Below are positions 15,162-23,904 of a stretch of 64,000 bases of DNA, in pieces. The notes below the pieces were generated by a model, which was given only the letters and a program-made list of their open reading frames with translations, was not told where the DNA came from and did no database searches. Positions within the stretch are counted from its first letter, which is position 1. Every line of letters begins with the position of its first letter. The translations under genes were made by a program, and so were the position numbers. The stretch spans positions 248,001-312,000 of the forward strand of contig JACKBU010000003.1 of NCBI GenBank assembly GCA_020634395.1, in the 5' to 3' direction. The stretch comes from Ardenticatenaceae bacterium (GTDB taxonomy: Bacteria; Chloroflexota; Anaerolineae; Promineifilales; Promineifilaceae).

Positions 15162-16787
15162 TCACAGGCCGCGAAACTTAAACTCGCCGCCGACAATCGT
15201 GGCCGCGATGCCTGCATCCAGCAGTTCATCAGGAGGAATGGCAAAAATATCGCCGTCGAAAACGGTCAGATCGGCCAGTTTGCCAGGGGTAAGAGAACCC
15301 TGGCGTGCCGTCTGCCCGCTGGTGATGGCCGCGGCCATGGTGTAAGCATGCACGGCTTCTGGCAAACTGAGGCGCTGCTCTGGATACCAGCCATCCAGAC
15401 CTGGCGCTCCAGAGGCGCGGCGGCGGGTGACGGCCGCGTGCAGGCCGGGCAGCGGGGCAATCGTCTCCACAGGCGCATCTGAGCCGAAAACGAGGGTGGC
15501 TCCGCTGTCCAGCATGGTGCGCCAGGCATAGCTGTAGCGAGCACGAGAGCCCCAGTAACTATCGGCCATTACCATGTCTGATGTGGCGTGGATGGGCTGC
15601 ATGGAAGCGACGACGCGCAGTTGCGCCAGCCGCTGCAAATCATCGGGATGGAGCAGTTGGACGTGTTCGATGCGGTGGCGCAGTTCCGGCGCTGCGGGAC
15701 GGGCGGCTTCTTCCTGGCGCACGGCCGTGTACACATCCAGCACATCGTGGTTAGCCCGGTCGCCTATGGCGTGCACCGTCACGCTGAGTCCGGCGGCGCT
15801 GGCGCGGCTGGCGCAGGCGTGCATCTCTTCTTTGTCGGTGACTACAATGCCGCGGTTGTCCGGCTCGTTCTCGTAGGGGGCCAGCATGGCGGCCGTGCGC
15901 GGGCCAAGTGCGCCATCGGCAAAAATTTTGACGCCGCCGATACGCAGCCAATCATCGCCAAAGCCGGAGCGCAGCCCCACGCCAATGGCGTGATCGAGCC
16001 GGTAGACGGGAACGTTTTTCACCACGCGCAGGCCCAGGTGGCCGTTCTGGTGCAAGATTTGGAGAGCCTGGAAGCAGGAACGGCCGTCAAAATCATGAAT
16101 GCCCGTCAACCCTAACTGCCAGCACTGCTGCTGGGCAGCCCGCATGGCGGTGGCGATTTCCTCTGGTGTGGCCGGCGGGATGTGCTGTGTCACCAGGTCG
16201 ATGGCGTCTTCAAACAGGATGCCTGTGGGACGGCCGTCGGCGTCTCGCTGGATGTGTCCGCCGGGCGGATCGGCCGTCGCCGCGCCGATGCCGGCCAGGT
16301 GCAGCGCCCGGCTGTTGACCCAGGCCGCGTGGCCGCTTTTGTCGCGCAGGCAGGCGGGCTGATCCGGGCAGACGCTGTCTAGAGCGACGGCCGTAGGAAA
16401 GGCGCGGTCGGTCCAATCGTCCTGCGCCCAGCCGCGGCCTTGCAGCCAGAGGGGTGGTTGGTGAGTGGGCGGCCCGGTTTGTTGTGGGGCGCGATGGGCC
16501 TGTATAAGCTGCAGAGCTTCTGCGAGGCTGCGCGTACCGGTCAGGTCCACGCGCTGGAGGTGCAGAGCGTAGCCCTGGAAGTGTACATGGGCATCGACGA
16601 GGCCGGGCGTAACGGCACGGCCGTGCAAATCTACCCATTCGCCGCCGGGGGCGAGCAGTGCTTTCATGCTATCGCTGTCGCCGACGGCCAGGATGGTATC
16701 GCGGCGGATAGCAATGGCCGGCGCGATGGGCAGGACCGGATCCATGGTGTGGAAACGGCCGTTGGTAAGCACAAGCGTGGCAGACAT
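15162..16787 (-). CDS. Amidohydrolase, YtcJ-like (family 3)
   Basis: A 541-residue metal-dependent hydrolase of the amidohydrolase superfamily. The metal-binding HxH is in LVDAHVHFQGY. Further conserved pieces include KIFADGALGPRTAAM, VTVHAIGDRAN, RHRIEHVQLL and FGSDAPVETI, as in YtcJ/N-substituted formamide deformylase-like enzymes. The substrate is unknown. The start at 16787 has AGGAG seven bases upstream. It is monocistronic as far as can be seen. Confidence 0.87.
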   Translation of the reverse strand: MSATLVLTNGRFHTMDPVLPIAPAIAIRRDTILAVGDSDSMKALLAPGGEWVDLHGRAVTPGLVDAHVHFQGYALHLQRVDLTGTRSLAEALQLIQAHRAPQQTGPPTHQPPLWLQGRGWAQDDWTDRAFPTAVALDSVCPDQPACLRDKSGHAAWVNSRALHLAGIGAATADPPGGHIQRDADGRPTGILFEDAIDLVTQHIPPATPEEIATAMRAAQQQCWQLGLTGIHDFDGRSCFQALQILHQNGHLGLRVVKNVPVYRLDHAIGVGLRSGFGDDWLRIGGVKIFADGALGPRTAAMLAPYENEPDNRGIVVTDKEEMHACASRASAAGLSVTVHAIGDRANHDVLDVYTAVRQEEAARPAAPELRHRIEHVQLLHPDDLQRLAQLRVVASMQPIHATSDMVMADSYWGSRARYSYAWRTMLDSGATLVFGSDAPVETIAPLPGLHAAVTRRRASGAPGLDGWYPEQRLSLPEAVHAYTMAAAITSGQTARQGSLTPGKLADLTVFDGDIFAIPPDELLDAGIAATIVGGEFKFRGL

Positions 16788-16947
16788 AGGAATCTCCTGG
16801 GGGACGTTTGCGCCAGTATAACTCTGCTGCCCGGCAAGCACAAAAGAACAGCCCGGGAACGGCTGCTGCTGATCTATGAGATTAAGCCTTTAAGGGAATG
16901 ATAAGTGAGCTTATCAGGAGCGCATAAGCGGTTTTATTACCTCAGGG

Positions 16948-17199
16948 TCAATCGTCGTAAGCAGGGGGGAAATCATCAAAACTGTCCTGGGCGGCGCTGC
17001 GGGAACGGCTGTGGCGCGGTTCATTATCTTCGTAGGAAAGGTCCTCAAAAGCCCAGTCCAGTTCCAACGGCGTCAGGTCGACCACTTCTAAAGCGGTGCC
17101 ACATTCACGGCATTGAATCCGTTGGCCCAGGCGCGGGGTGCGCAGCCGAATCCGGGAATCACATTCAGGACAATAACCAAACTCTTTTTTTGCGGTCAT
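16948..17199 (-). CDS. LysW-like zinc-ribbon protein
   Basis: An 83-residue acidic protein. Residues 9-36 form a zinc ribbon with two CxxC pairs (YCPECDSR and IQCRECGTA), followed by ALEVVDLTPLELDW. This is the signature of LysW/ArgW, the amino-group carrier of lysine/arginine biosynthesis. LysW ends in EDWGE, and its last glutamate carries the substrate. Here a ~30-residue Ser/Arg/Asp-rich tail ending in YDD replaces that end, and no lysine genes are adjacent. It is therefore probably a paralogue with another job. GAGAGG precedes the ATG. Confidence 0.72.
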   Translation of the reverse strand: MTAKKEFGYCPECDSRIRLRTPRLGQRIQCRECGTALEVVDLTPLELDWAFEDLSYEDNEPRHSRSRSAAQDSFDDFPPAYDD

Positions 17200-17226
17200 G
17201 TTATCAACCTCTCACAAACTTCGTCT

Positions 17227-17252
17227 CTGCCGGGCAGATGTCAACCCGGCAG
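17227..17252. repeat. Hairpin in the leader of the zinc-ribbon gene
   Basis: Perfect 8-base arms CTGCCGGG (17227-17234) and CCCGGCAG (17245-17252), about 30 bases upstream of the zinc-ribbon start on the minus strand. No U-run follows. It may be a leader structure. Confidence 0.45.
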
Positions 17253-17364
17253 ACCGTTCTAACATTCGGAAAAATACAAGATTTGTGTGCGAAAATTTGC
17301 GATAGAGGTGTTTAAATTCCGTATAAATGTGGCTGAAGATGTCCGATTTCTGTGAAATTCAGGC

Positions 17365-18051
17365 TTACATGTCCTCGAGAGTGAAGCGGTAGCCCACGCC
17401 AGGCACATTTTGAATGAAACGAGGGCTCAATAGATCGGGCTCGATTTTGCGGCGCAGGCGGCTGACCAGGCCGCGTACCAATTCCCGGCTGCCCTGCCCG
17501 GTGAACCCCCATACACGTTCGACGATCATGTCTACTGGCACAACCTGCTCGCGGTTAACCATGAGCACGTAAAGCAGACGGAACTCAAGCTGGGTAAGGC
17601 GTCGTGGTTTCTGGCCCAGCACCACGACGGTGCGGGTGTCCGGATCAAGCTTTACTTCGCTCACGTCCAGCGGCGGCAGGACAGAGGCAGGCACTGTGCG
17701 GGCACGGCGCAGAAAAGCCAGAACATACTCGTGCAAGATGCGTGGGGATACCGGCCTGGCCAGCACCAGATCGGCGCCGGCGTGCAGCGTCTGGCAGAAA
17801 TCGTCTTCGGTGGGGTTCTCGATGATAACCAGACAAGGGACCTGGGTGACGCTGCGCAGTTCGACCAGGTCGTTTTGCAGTTGACGGCCGTCTTTCCCGG
17901 CCACCACGATCAAATCGGCCGGGCGTTCCAGCCATTTGGCGGTGACGTTGTGGAGATCACGGCCGTCAGCTACGGACAACCCGGCATGTTTAAGGATAAA
18001 GCTCAGGATATCGCGTTCGTCTGGATTAGAAACGACCAGAAGGGCTTGCAT
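17365..18051 (-). CDS. Atypical OmpR-family response regulator
   Basis: A 228-residue protein with an N-terminal receiver-like domain (1-120) and a C-terminal OmpR/PhoB winged helix (LDPDTRTVVVLG to YRFTLEDM, with RLTQLEFRLLYVLMVNREQVV and GLVSRLRRKIEPD). The phosphoacceptor Asp is replaced (DLIVVAGKDG where DLxLLDxxxP is usual), the acidic pair is lost (VVSNPD), and the Thr and Lys positions are also changed (IIEN, LARP). It probably acts without phosphorylation. It lies 28 bases downstream of the hemolysin-III gene and is perhaps co-transcribed with it. Confidence 0.85.
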   Translation of the reverse strand: MQALLVVSNPDERDILSFILKHAGLSVADGRDLHNVTAKWLERPADLIVVAGKDGRQLQNDLVELRSVTQVPCLVIIENPTEDDFCQTLHAGADLVLARPVSPRILHEYVLAFLRRARTVPASVLPPLDVSEVKLDPDTRTVVVLGQKPRRLTQLEFRLLYVLMVNREQVVPVDMIVERVWGFTGQGSRELVRGLVSRLRRKIEPDLLSPRFIQNVPGVGYRFTLEDM

Positions 18052-18079
18052 GGCACAACCACTCCAACAACGGCCGTCC

Positions 18080-18751
18080 TCAATGTGGCTGGAGCAGCGT
18101 GATAATCGCCACAAAGTGACAAATGCTGCCGCCTAGCACAAAAAGGTGCCAGATCGCATGGTTATAAGGTAGCTTTTCCCAGGCGTAAAAAATAACGCCC
18201 AGCGTATAGACGACACCACCCGTTATCAGCATTATCAGGCCGGCGGTGGGAATGGCAGCCATCATTTGTTTAAAGACCAGCACGCACATCCAGCCCATCA
18301 AAACGTAGATGATGGTGGCAATGACTTCCAACCTGCCCAGAAAGAACATTTTCCAGGCGATGCCGGCCACCGCCATGCCCCACACCAGGATAAAAAAGGT
18401 CCAGCCAACGGCCGTGCCGCGCAAGCTTACCAACAAAAAGGGCGTGTAGGTACCGGCAATCAGAATATAAATCGACGCATGATCAAACTTGCGCAGCACC
18501 GCTTTCACGCGCGGGCGCTGCAGGCTGTGATAAAGCGTCGAAGCGAGATAGAGCGTGAGCAGGCTGCTGCCGTAAATGCTAAAGCTGACAATACGCCAGA
18601 TGTCGCCATAAACGATGGCTAAAACTACCAGTGTAATGAGTCCGGCGACGCTTAGCGCCGCGCCGATGCCATGCGTAATGCTGTTGGCCAGTTCTTCTTT
18701 GCGCGTATAAAACGGATTTTTCCAGGCTGCTTTTTCTTGAAACAACCACAT
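18080..18751 (-). CDS. Hemolysin III / PAQR family membrane protein
   Basis: A 223-residue seven-helix membrane protein of the HlyIII/YqfA (PAQR) family. The metal-site motifs are present: EELANSITHGIGAALS near the N-terminus, TLYHSL, KFDHASIYILIAGTYTPF, and HAIWHLFVLGGSICHF near the end. These supply the conserved His and Asp ligands of the hydrolase-like active site. The family is linked to membrane lipid homeostasis; the cytolytic role is only historic. It sits between an M24 peptidase gene and the atypical response regulator, all on the same strand. Confidence 0.9.
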   Translation of the reverse strand: MWLFQEKAAWKNPFYTRKEELANSITHGIGAALSVAGLITLVVLAIVYGDIWRIVSFSIYGSSLLTLYLASTLYHSLQRPRVKAVLRKFDHASIYILIAGTYTPFLLVSLRGTAVGWTFFILVWGMAVAGIAWKMFFLGRLEVIATIIYVLMGWMCVLVFKQMMAAIPTAGLIMLITGGVVYTLGVIFYAWEKLPYNHAIWHLFVLGGSICHFVAIITLLQPH

Positions 18752-18817
18752 AGGATTTACCTTTTTGACTTTTGACTACGGTGTAACACTTGATTGTTAG
18801 TCGATTAGCGGCCGACG

Positions 18818-20008
18818 CTACCGGATGTAACGCAGCGTGGTTTGTGGGTGGCCCAGGTATTCGACGCCGTCGGCCGTTACCAGGACGTCTTCCTCCAGGC
18901 TCATCATGCCGCGTTCCGGCACAACAACGTGCAGTTCCAGCGTAAAAATGTTGCCTACTTCTACAGGCAGTTCGCAAATGCCGGCATAGCGCTCCCAGCG
19001 CGGCCCCAGCACTGTGGCGCCATCGTGGGCAACGCGGCCCAGCAGGTGGCCAAAAGCGTGCATATATTCCGGGTAGCCGTTTTCTACGATGTGGGCGCGG
19101 GCGGCAGCATCTACCTGCCAGCCGGGCACACCGGGTCGCAAGGCGGCTTCGCCCGCTTTAATAGCGCCCAGAACAACCTCAAACGCGCGCTGCACTTCCG
19201 GCGGAGCGGCCGTTTCACCGTCATCGAGCACGTACCACATCCGCTGTATGTCAGAACAGTAGTCGTCTTGCTTTACACCCAGGTCCATGTGCAGGGTATG
19301 GCCTTTTTGCAGGACCACATCGCCGGGGGCAGAGTGCCCGGAAGCCGATTCCGGCCCGCAGGTGACGATGGGGTTGAATGGTTTGGGCCAGGCGTAACCC
19401 AGGTTGAGGGCGTCGATACGGCCGTGTACAAAATCAGCAATCTCTCGCTGCGTCATCCCCGGTCGGACAAACGCCTCCACCTCGTCGAACAACACTTCCG
19501 TAGTGGCTACCGCCTGCCTTACCCGTTCAATTTCCGCCTGGCTCTTGCGACCGCGCAGGGCCGCAATAATTTTTTCAGCGGAAATCAAGCGATCGGCGTA
19601 GGGCGTGCCGGCCATAATCGCTTGCAGGGAGCGATACATGCCCACGCTCAGGCCATCGGCGGCCACGTCATTTTCGGAGTAGTTAACGGCGATCTGCGCC
19701 GGATCCAGGCGGGCCAGGACGTCACGCAGCGGCTGGCTAATGCCCTGATGATAAGGAATCACTTCATAAAGTCCCAGGCTGCGGGCGTTTTCCGCATCAA
19801 AATGACCGATGACACACACATGATTCCCAGAGCGGTGGACGAGAAAAGCCGTTTTCCAGGTGACGTCCAAATCGGCAATGAGTTCCAGGGCCGGGTCAGG
19901 CTGCAGCGTCGTTTCGCGCACAAAGGTGAGCCATGCATCAACCTCCAGTTCGTTGAGGATGGCCGTGGCCTGGGCTAGTTTTTCTTGAATGAGTTGTTGG
20001 TTGTTCAT
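18818..20008 (-). CDS. M24 family metallopeptidase (Xaa-Pro aminopeptidase-like)
   Basis: A 396-residue creatinase-fold peptidase. The N-terminal ~150 residues are the creatinase N domain. The C-terminal pita-bread domain keeps all five metal ligands: Asp in LHMDLGV, Asp in DYCSDIQR, His in MHAFGHLLGR, Glu in FTLELHVV and Glu in SLEEDVLV. It probably cleaves Xaa-Pro peptides in the cytosol, although creatinase-like substrates cannot be excluded. It is upstream of the hemolysin-III gene in the same direction. Confidence 0.9.
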   Translation of the reverse strand: MNNQQLIQEKLAQATAILNELEVDAWLTFVRETTLQPDPALELIADLDVTWKTAFLVHRSGNHVCVIGHFDAENARSLGLYEVIPYHQGISQPLRDVLARLDPAQIAVNYSENDVAADGLSVGMYRSLQAIMAGTPYADRLISAEKIIAALRGRKSQAEIERVRQAVATTEVLFDEVEAFVRPGMTQREIADFVHGRIDALNLGYAWPKPFNPIVTCGPESASGHSAPGDVVLQKGHTLHMDLGVKQDDYCSDIQRMWYVLDDGETAAPPEVQRAFEVVLGAIKAGEAALRPGVPGWQVDAAARAHIVENGYPEYMHAFGHLLGRVAHDGATVLGPRWERYAGICELPVEVGNIFTLELHVVVPERGMMSLEEDVLVTADGVEYLGHPQTTLRYIR

Positions 20009-20063
20009 AAGGTCTCAGGTGTCCAGATTTTCAGAATTTAGGAAGTATAGGCTGTGGCGGAGG

Positions 20064-20921
20064 CTAGGCTTCTTCGCCAACGATGGCTTCATAAACGGAT
20101 TGTAATTCTTCGTCGGAATAATAGTGGATGATGACCTGCCCGCCTTTACGTTTTTTGTTGATGGTGACACGGGTGCCCAAGGTGTGCTCAAATTGGGTCT
20201 GCAGGTCGGCCAGTTCTGGTGGCAGCGTCTTTTTCGGTTTGGGGCGGGGCTTCTTCTCGGCCAACAAGTTGCCGATCAATATCTCTGTCTGCCGCACGCT
20301 CAGGTCGAGTTTGACAATCTGGTTTAAGGCGTTGTTTTGCATCTCTGGGGTGGGCAAGCGCAGCAGTTCACGCGCGTGCCGGCCGCTGATTTTGCCATCC
20401 AAAACGGCTTGCTGCACTTTGGCGGGCAAATCTAGCAGCCGCACCAGGTTGGCGACCGTGGAACGACCTTTGCCCACGCGCTTGGCAACTTCTTCCTGGG
20501 TCAGACCAAAGTCGTCCATGAGCTGCTGGTAGGCAAACGCCTCCTCCAACGCGTTGAGATCGGCGCGCTGGATATTTTCGATGATTGCCAGTTCTAGCAT
20601 GGCCTGGGGTGTGGCCTCTTTGACGATGGCGGGAAGCTGCTCTAAACCGGCTAACTGCGCAGCGCGCCAGCGGCGCTCGCCGGCGATGAGGACATATTTC
20701 CCTTCCTGCTGGGTGACAACCAGCGGCTGGATAAGCCCATGTTCGGTGATGGAAGCGGCCAGTTCGGCGAGCTGGTCCTGGTTGAAGGCAGTGCGGGGCT
20801 GATGGGGATTGGGAATGATGCTGGTGACTGGAATCAGGCGGATGTCGTCGTTAGAAACGGCCGTATCCGCCGTCGGTATCAGCGCCCCCAGTCCGCGTCC
20901 CAGTCCATGTCTTTTGGTCAT
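20064..20921 (-). CDS. parB: Chromosome partitioning protein ParB
   Basis: A 285-residue ParB/Spo0J protein that binds parS sites, spreads along DNA as a CTP-dependent clamp and loads SMC. It starts MTKRHGLGRGLGALIPTAD, the ParA-activating N-terminus. The CTPase/ParB-N core includes NPHQPRTAF and the arginine patch AGERRWRAAQLAGL. The KorB-like HTH is DDFGLTQEEVAKRVGKGRST. A C-terminal dimerisation domain follows a Lys-rich linker. The ATG overlaps the parA stop by four bases. No parS-like palindrome was seen in this window. Confidence 0.97.
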   Translation of the reverse strand: MTKRHGLGRGLGALIPTADTAVSNDDIRLIPVTSIIPNPHQPRTAFNQDQLAELAASITEHGLIQPLVVTQQEGKYVLIAGERRWRAAQLAGLEQLPAIVKEATPQAMLELAIIENIQRADLNALEEAFAYQQLMDDFGLTQEEVAKRVGKGRSTVANLVRLLDLPAKVQQAVLDGKISGRHARELLRLPTPEMQNNALNQIVKLDLSVRQTEILIGNLLAEKKPRPKPKKTLPPELADLQTQFEHTLGTRVTINKKRKGGQVIIHYYSDEELQSVYEAIVGEEA

Positions 20922-21703
20922 GCCGTCGTTTCCTTTACCTGATCCCCCTTCAATATTTCGGCCGTCAGCACTTTGTAGGCCAGCGCGCCAGGCGACGTTG
21001 GGGCATAAACGTTGATAGGCTGCCCGTAGCTGGGCGCTTCGCTGAGGCGCACGTTGCGCGGCACAATAGTGCGAAAGACCTTGCCGGGGAAATAACTACG
21101 CACCTCTTCCACCACCTGGCGGCTAAGATTGGTGCGGCTGTCGTACATCGTCATGATCAACCCGCGAATGGTGAGGTCTGGGTTGAGGTATTTGCGCACC
21201 AGTTCGATGGTCTGAGTAAGCTGTGACAGGCCTTCCAGCGCCAGGTACTCGCACTGCACGGGGATGAGCACGCCGTCGCGGGCGGCCGTCAAGGCGTTGA
21301 CGGTGAGCAGGCTGAGGCTGGGCGGGCAATCGATGAGGATGTATTCGTAACGGCCGTTCAACTCATCCAGCGCCTTTTGCAGACGGTACTCGCGCCCAAT
21401 CGCGTTCACCAGTTCCACCTCCGCCCCGGAAAGCGCCGGGCTGGAAGGGACCAGATCCAGATTAAACTCCGCCCGCTCGACGCAAACGTCCGCGACGGCC
21501 GTCTGCTCCAACAGCAAGTCGTAGATAGACGCTTCCAGGGCCGTCTTGTCTACGCCGACGCCGGATGTGGCGTTGGCCTGCGGGTCGATGTCCACCATTA
21601 GTGTGCGCCGGCCAGTCGCCGCCAGGTAGGCGCTCAGATTGATGACGCTGGTGGTTTTGCCCACGCCGCCCTTCTGATTCACAATCGCATAAATCTTGGT
21701 CAT
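20918..21703 (-). CDS. parA: Chromosome partitioning ATPase ParA/Soj
   Basis: A 261-residue deviant-Walker ATPase. It has Walker A KGGVGKTTSVINL with the signature lysine, switch I DIDPQANATSGVG and Walker B YILIDCPPSLSLLT. The start at 21703 (MTKIYAIVNQKG) matches the family; the upstream extension of the frame is not family sequence. It is translationally coupled to parB. ParA dimers bind DNA and position ParB-parS complexes. Confidence 0.97.
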   Translation of the reverse strand: MTKIYAIVNQKGGVGKTTSVINLSAYLAATGRRTLMVDIDPQANATSGVGVDKTALEASIYDLLLEQTAVADVCVERAEFNLDLVPSSPALSGAEVELVNAIGREYRLQKALDELNGRYEYILIDCPPSLSLLTVNALTAARDGVLIPVQCEYLALEGLSQLTQTIELVRKYLNPDLTIRGLIMTMYDSRTNLSRQVVEEVRSYFPGKVFRTIVPRNVRLSEAPSYGQPINVYAPTSPGALAYKVLTAEILKGDQVKETTA

Positions 21704-21716
21704 AAACAGTTCTCGG

Positions 21717-22541
21717 CTAGGGTGCCTGTAAATATTTTTGGACCTCGGCCAGCTTAGTCGGAATGTCCGGCAGTTCCACCGACCGGGCAGCAAGTTCATT
21801 GGCAAAACGGCCAGCTTCCCACGGGTTGCCGCGCGTCTGGTGCAGGCGCAGCAAAAAAGCCGTAGCGAAAATGTCACCGGCCCCGGTGGCATTCACCTCT
21901 TGGGCTTGGCGTGTCGGCAGATGGCGGATCTCGTCGTCAAAATAGATGGTGCAGCCGTCGTAGCCTTTGGTAACAACCAGCAGGCGCGACCAGGCACGGA
22001 ACAGGTCCAACTGGTCTTCGTCGCGCAAATCTTCGCGGCTGAGGATGACGGCCGTAGCCAGCGGCAGCACTTCTCGCGCGGCCAGCCAGTCGGCGGGACG
22101 AACACGGCCGTTTTCGTCCCAGCAGCGCATCCACCCCTGCGGTGTCAACCCGATCAGGCTGTTGCTGAAAAGATGAATCATCGCCGGGTCAATCTCGTTG
22201 GCAATGGGCGCCAGGTGGACGATGCTGGCCCGCTGCCAGGCTGCGGGGACGTGGCCCGGCAAGAGGGGCGCGGCCTGGGCGTGGAGAGTCTGGACACGGC
22301 CGTGCGGCGTGTAGACATTCTCAAACGTCGTCGTCTGCGGCGCCGCGACCACGTGCAGTTCAATGCCCGGCAGTTGATCTTGCCAGGCAAAATCAGCGCC
22401 GCTGCTGGTGAGAACGGCCGTGTGGCAGCCCAACGCCTGCGCCAAGCGCCCCGAATACGAAACCGTGCCCCCTAATACGGGACCATCCGGCGTCAAATCC
22501 TTGCTTACGTGTCCAACTGCCAGGTAATCGATGTGTGTCAT
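21717..22541 (-). CDS. PfkB-family sugar kinase
   Basis: A 274-residue ribokinase-like kinase. The N-terminal glycine pair lies in GPVLGGTVSYSGRLAQALG and the C-terminal catalytic signature is VNATGAGDIFATAFLLRL with the base Asp in GAGD. The beta-lid region is degenerate, so the phosphorylated sugar or nucleoside cannot be told. Only 13 bases separate it from parA, so it appears to head a kinase-parA-parB operon, an unusual companion for partition genes. Confidence 0.85.
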   Translation of the reverse strand: MTHIDYLAVGHVSKDLTPDGPVLGGTVSYSGRLAQALGCHTAVLTSSGADFAWQDQLPGIELHVVAAPQTTTFENVYTPHGRVQTLHAQAAPLLPGHVPAAWQRASIVHLAPIANEIDPAMIHLFSNSLIGLTPQGWMRCWDENGRVRPADWLAAREVLPLATAVILSREDLRDEDQLDLFRAWSRLLVVTKGYDGCTIYFDDEIRHLPTRQAQEVNATGAGDIFATAFLLRLHQTRGNPWEAGRFANELAARSVELPDIPTKLAEVQKYLQAP

Positions 22542-22560
22542 GCCGCAGAAATTCTAACAT

Positions 22561-22691
22561 AGAGCGAGAGCGAGAGCGAGAGAGGAGTTAAGCGATAAGC
22601 TGTTAGCGGTCAGCCGTTAGCAATCAGCTCCCAGTCCAGCTCAATAATCTTCGCCTGATACATTCTCTATCTCTAGCTCTGGCTCTGGCTC
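22561..22691. repeat. Intergenic word-repeat hairpin 5
   Basis: The left part is reiterated GAGCGAGAGC (22561-22585), the right part is its degenerate complement (CTCTAGCTCTGGCTCTGGCTC, ending ~22691), and the middle carries GCTGTTAGCGGTCAGC-type words like those around 3.2-3.7 kb. It fills the divergent intergenic region between the kinase and LysM genes. Confidence 0.65.
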
Positions 22692-22734
22692 ACCGCATCT
22701 TGTACAATAAGTTCAACACACCCAGGAGAATCAG

Positions 22735-23529
22735 ATGTCTTTTCGTCGGATGGTGCCCTTCCTATTGCTCAATGTTTTGGTGTCGGCGGCCGTTGTGCTG
22801 GCGATTTTGTACTGGTGGGACGGCCGGGACAACGGGACCGAACCCATTGCCGCGGCGACGGCTACGGCCGTCATTCCCACGCCGGATATCAACTTGAGAT
22901 CTGGTGAAGAAGCCGCGCTGACGGCCGAAGAAGCCGCCGGGACAACAGGAGAGGAAACGGCCGTAAACGATGGGCCAACCACCCACACCGTCCAGGCCGG
23001 CGAAACCCTGGGCAGCATCAGCACGCGCTACGAAGTCTCCATAGAAGACATTATGGCCGCCAATGGCATCGACAACCCGAACTTCCTCAGCATCGGGCAA
23101 GAACTTATCATTCCAATCGGCGGCTTGGCCACGCCAACGGCCGTGCCGACAGACACCCCCCAGCCCGGCATCCCCCCCACCCCCATCCCCACCGAAGCCG
23201 CCTCTGACCAAGGCGAAGCCGACGTCCAAATCGGCGAAGTCGCCGGCCCCGGCGATTTGGCCGCCGAAGCAGTGCAGATTGTCAACTCCGGCACGCGCCA
23301 GATCGGTCTTGCCGGCTGGAAAATAAGCGACGAAAGCGGGTTTGTGTACACCTTCGGTCAGGTTACGCTCTTTGGCGAAGGCGCCGGCATCCTCATCCAC
23401 ACCGAAACCGGCGCCAACGGCCCGACCGACCTATACTGGGGTTTGGAATCGCCTGTATGGGAATCAGGAGAGACCGTAACCCTCACCGACGCCTCCGGGT
23501 CCGTCCAGGATACCTACACGATTCCTTGA
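22735..23529 (+). CDS. LysM and lamin-tail domain surface protein
   Basis: A 264-residue protein with one N-terminal membrane anchor (MVPFLLLNVLVSAAVVLAIL) and an acidic linker. A LysM repeat (HTVQAGETLGSISTRYEVSI to LSIGQELIIPI) suggests binding of N-acetylglucosamine-containing glycans, and a Thr/Pro-rich linker follows. The C-terminal lamin-tail-like beta domain (QIGEVAGPGDLAAEAVQIVN to the end) carries the GWKISDESG motif. It should be displayed outside the membrane. AGGAG precedes ATG 22735. Confidence 0.82.
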   Translation: MSFRRMVPFLLLNVLVSAAVVLAILYWWDGRDNGTEPIAAATATAVIPTPDINLRSGEEAALTAEEAAGTTGEETAVNDGPTTHTVQAGETLGSISTRYEVSIEDIMAANGIDNPNFLSIGQELIIPIGGLATPTAVPTDTPQPGIPPTPIPTEAASDQGEADVQIGEVAGPGDLAAEAVQIVNSGTRQIGLAGWKISDESGFVYTFGQVTLFGEGAGILIHTETGANGPTDLYWGLESPVWESGETVTLTDASGSVQDTYTIP

Positions 23530-23539
23530 AGCAGTGGTT

Positions 23540-23600
23540 GGCCGCTAGTTGGCAGTTGGTAGATAGTGCCTGACTCCAGCTAACAACCAACAACTGCAGG
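23540..23600. repeat. Intergenic word-repeat hairpin 6
   Basis: Degenerate GTTGGCAGTTGGTAG words on the left and AACAACCAACAACTGC words on the right are mutually complementary. It separates the LysM gene from the small downstream gene. It is similar in style to the repeat near 37.5 kb. Confidence 0.6.
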
Positions 23601-23610
23601 AGAGAAACGC

Positions 23611-23841
23611 ATGCGTGGTTTGGTAGACAAAAAAGGCGAACAGTTTGCCGTGTTGCGTGGGCAGGTTTTGTATGATCTGGACGGTGTAGCCACCGGACGG
23701 CGCGAAGGTGATTTTATCGTAGACCTGGCCGGTAAACGTGTGTGGCGCATCGTCGGGCACGGCGTCTACACCCTGGATGGTTCAGAATCGATTGGCTACT
23801 TTGGCAGCAATGTGCCGGAAAATATGACAAGTGACTGGTGA
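23611..23841 (+). CDS. Small protein with beta-flower-like repeats
   Basis: A 76-residue protein preceded by AGGAG. It reads as three to four short beta hairpins of the form 'hydrophobic-x-D-x-x-G-x-x' (LVDKKGEQFAVLRG, VLYDLDGVATGRREG, FIVDLAGKRVWRI, GVYTLDGSESIGYF). This resembles small '4-fold beta flower' proteins, but the match is by eye only and the function is unknown. No signal peptide is seen. It is co-directional with nfo. Confidence 0.6.
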   Translation: MRGLVDKKGEQFAVLRGQVLYDLDGVATGRREGDFIVDLAGKRVWRIVGHGVYTLDGSESIGYFGSNVPENMTSDW

Positions 23842-23904
23842 TACCGTGAAAAGGGGGGCCTCTTTGTGCAGGCCCTGTCCCTCACCCTGGCAAAAGGAAT
23901 GAAT

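Noticed and set aside
20064..22541. Plasmid-type parAB / replication origin
   Set aside because: No parS or DnaA-box cluster was seen, and all surrounding genes are chromosomal in character.
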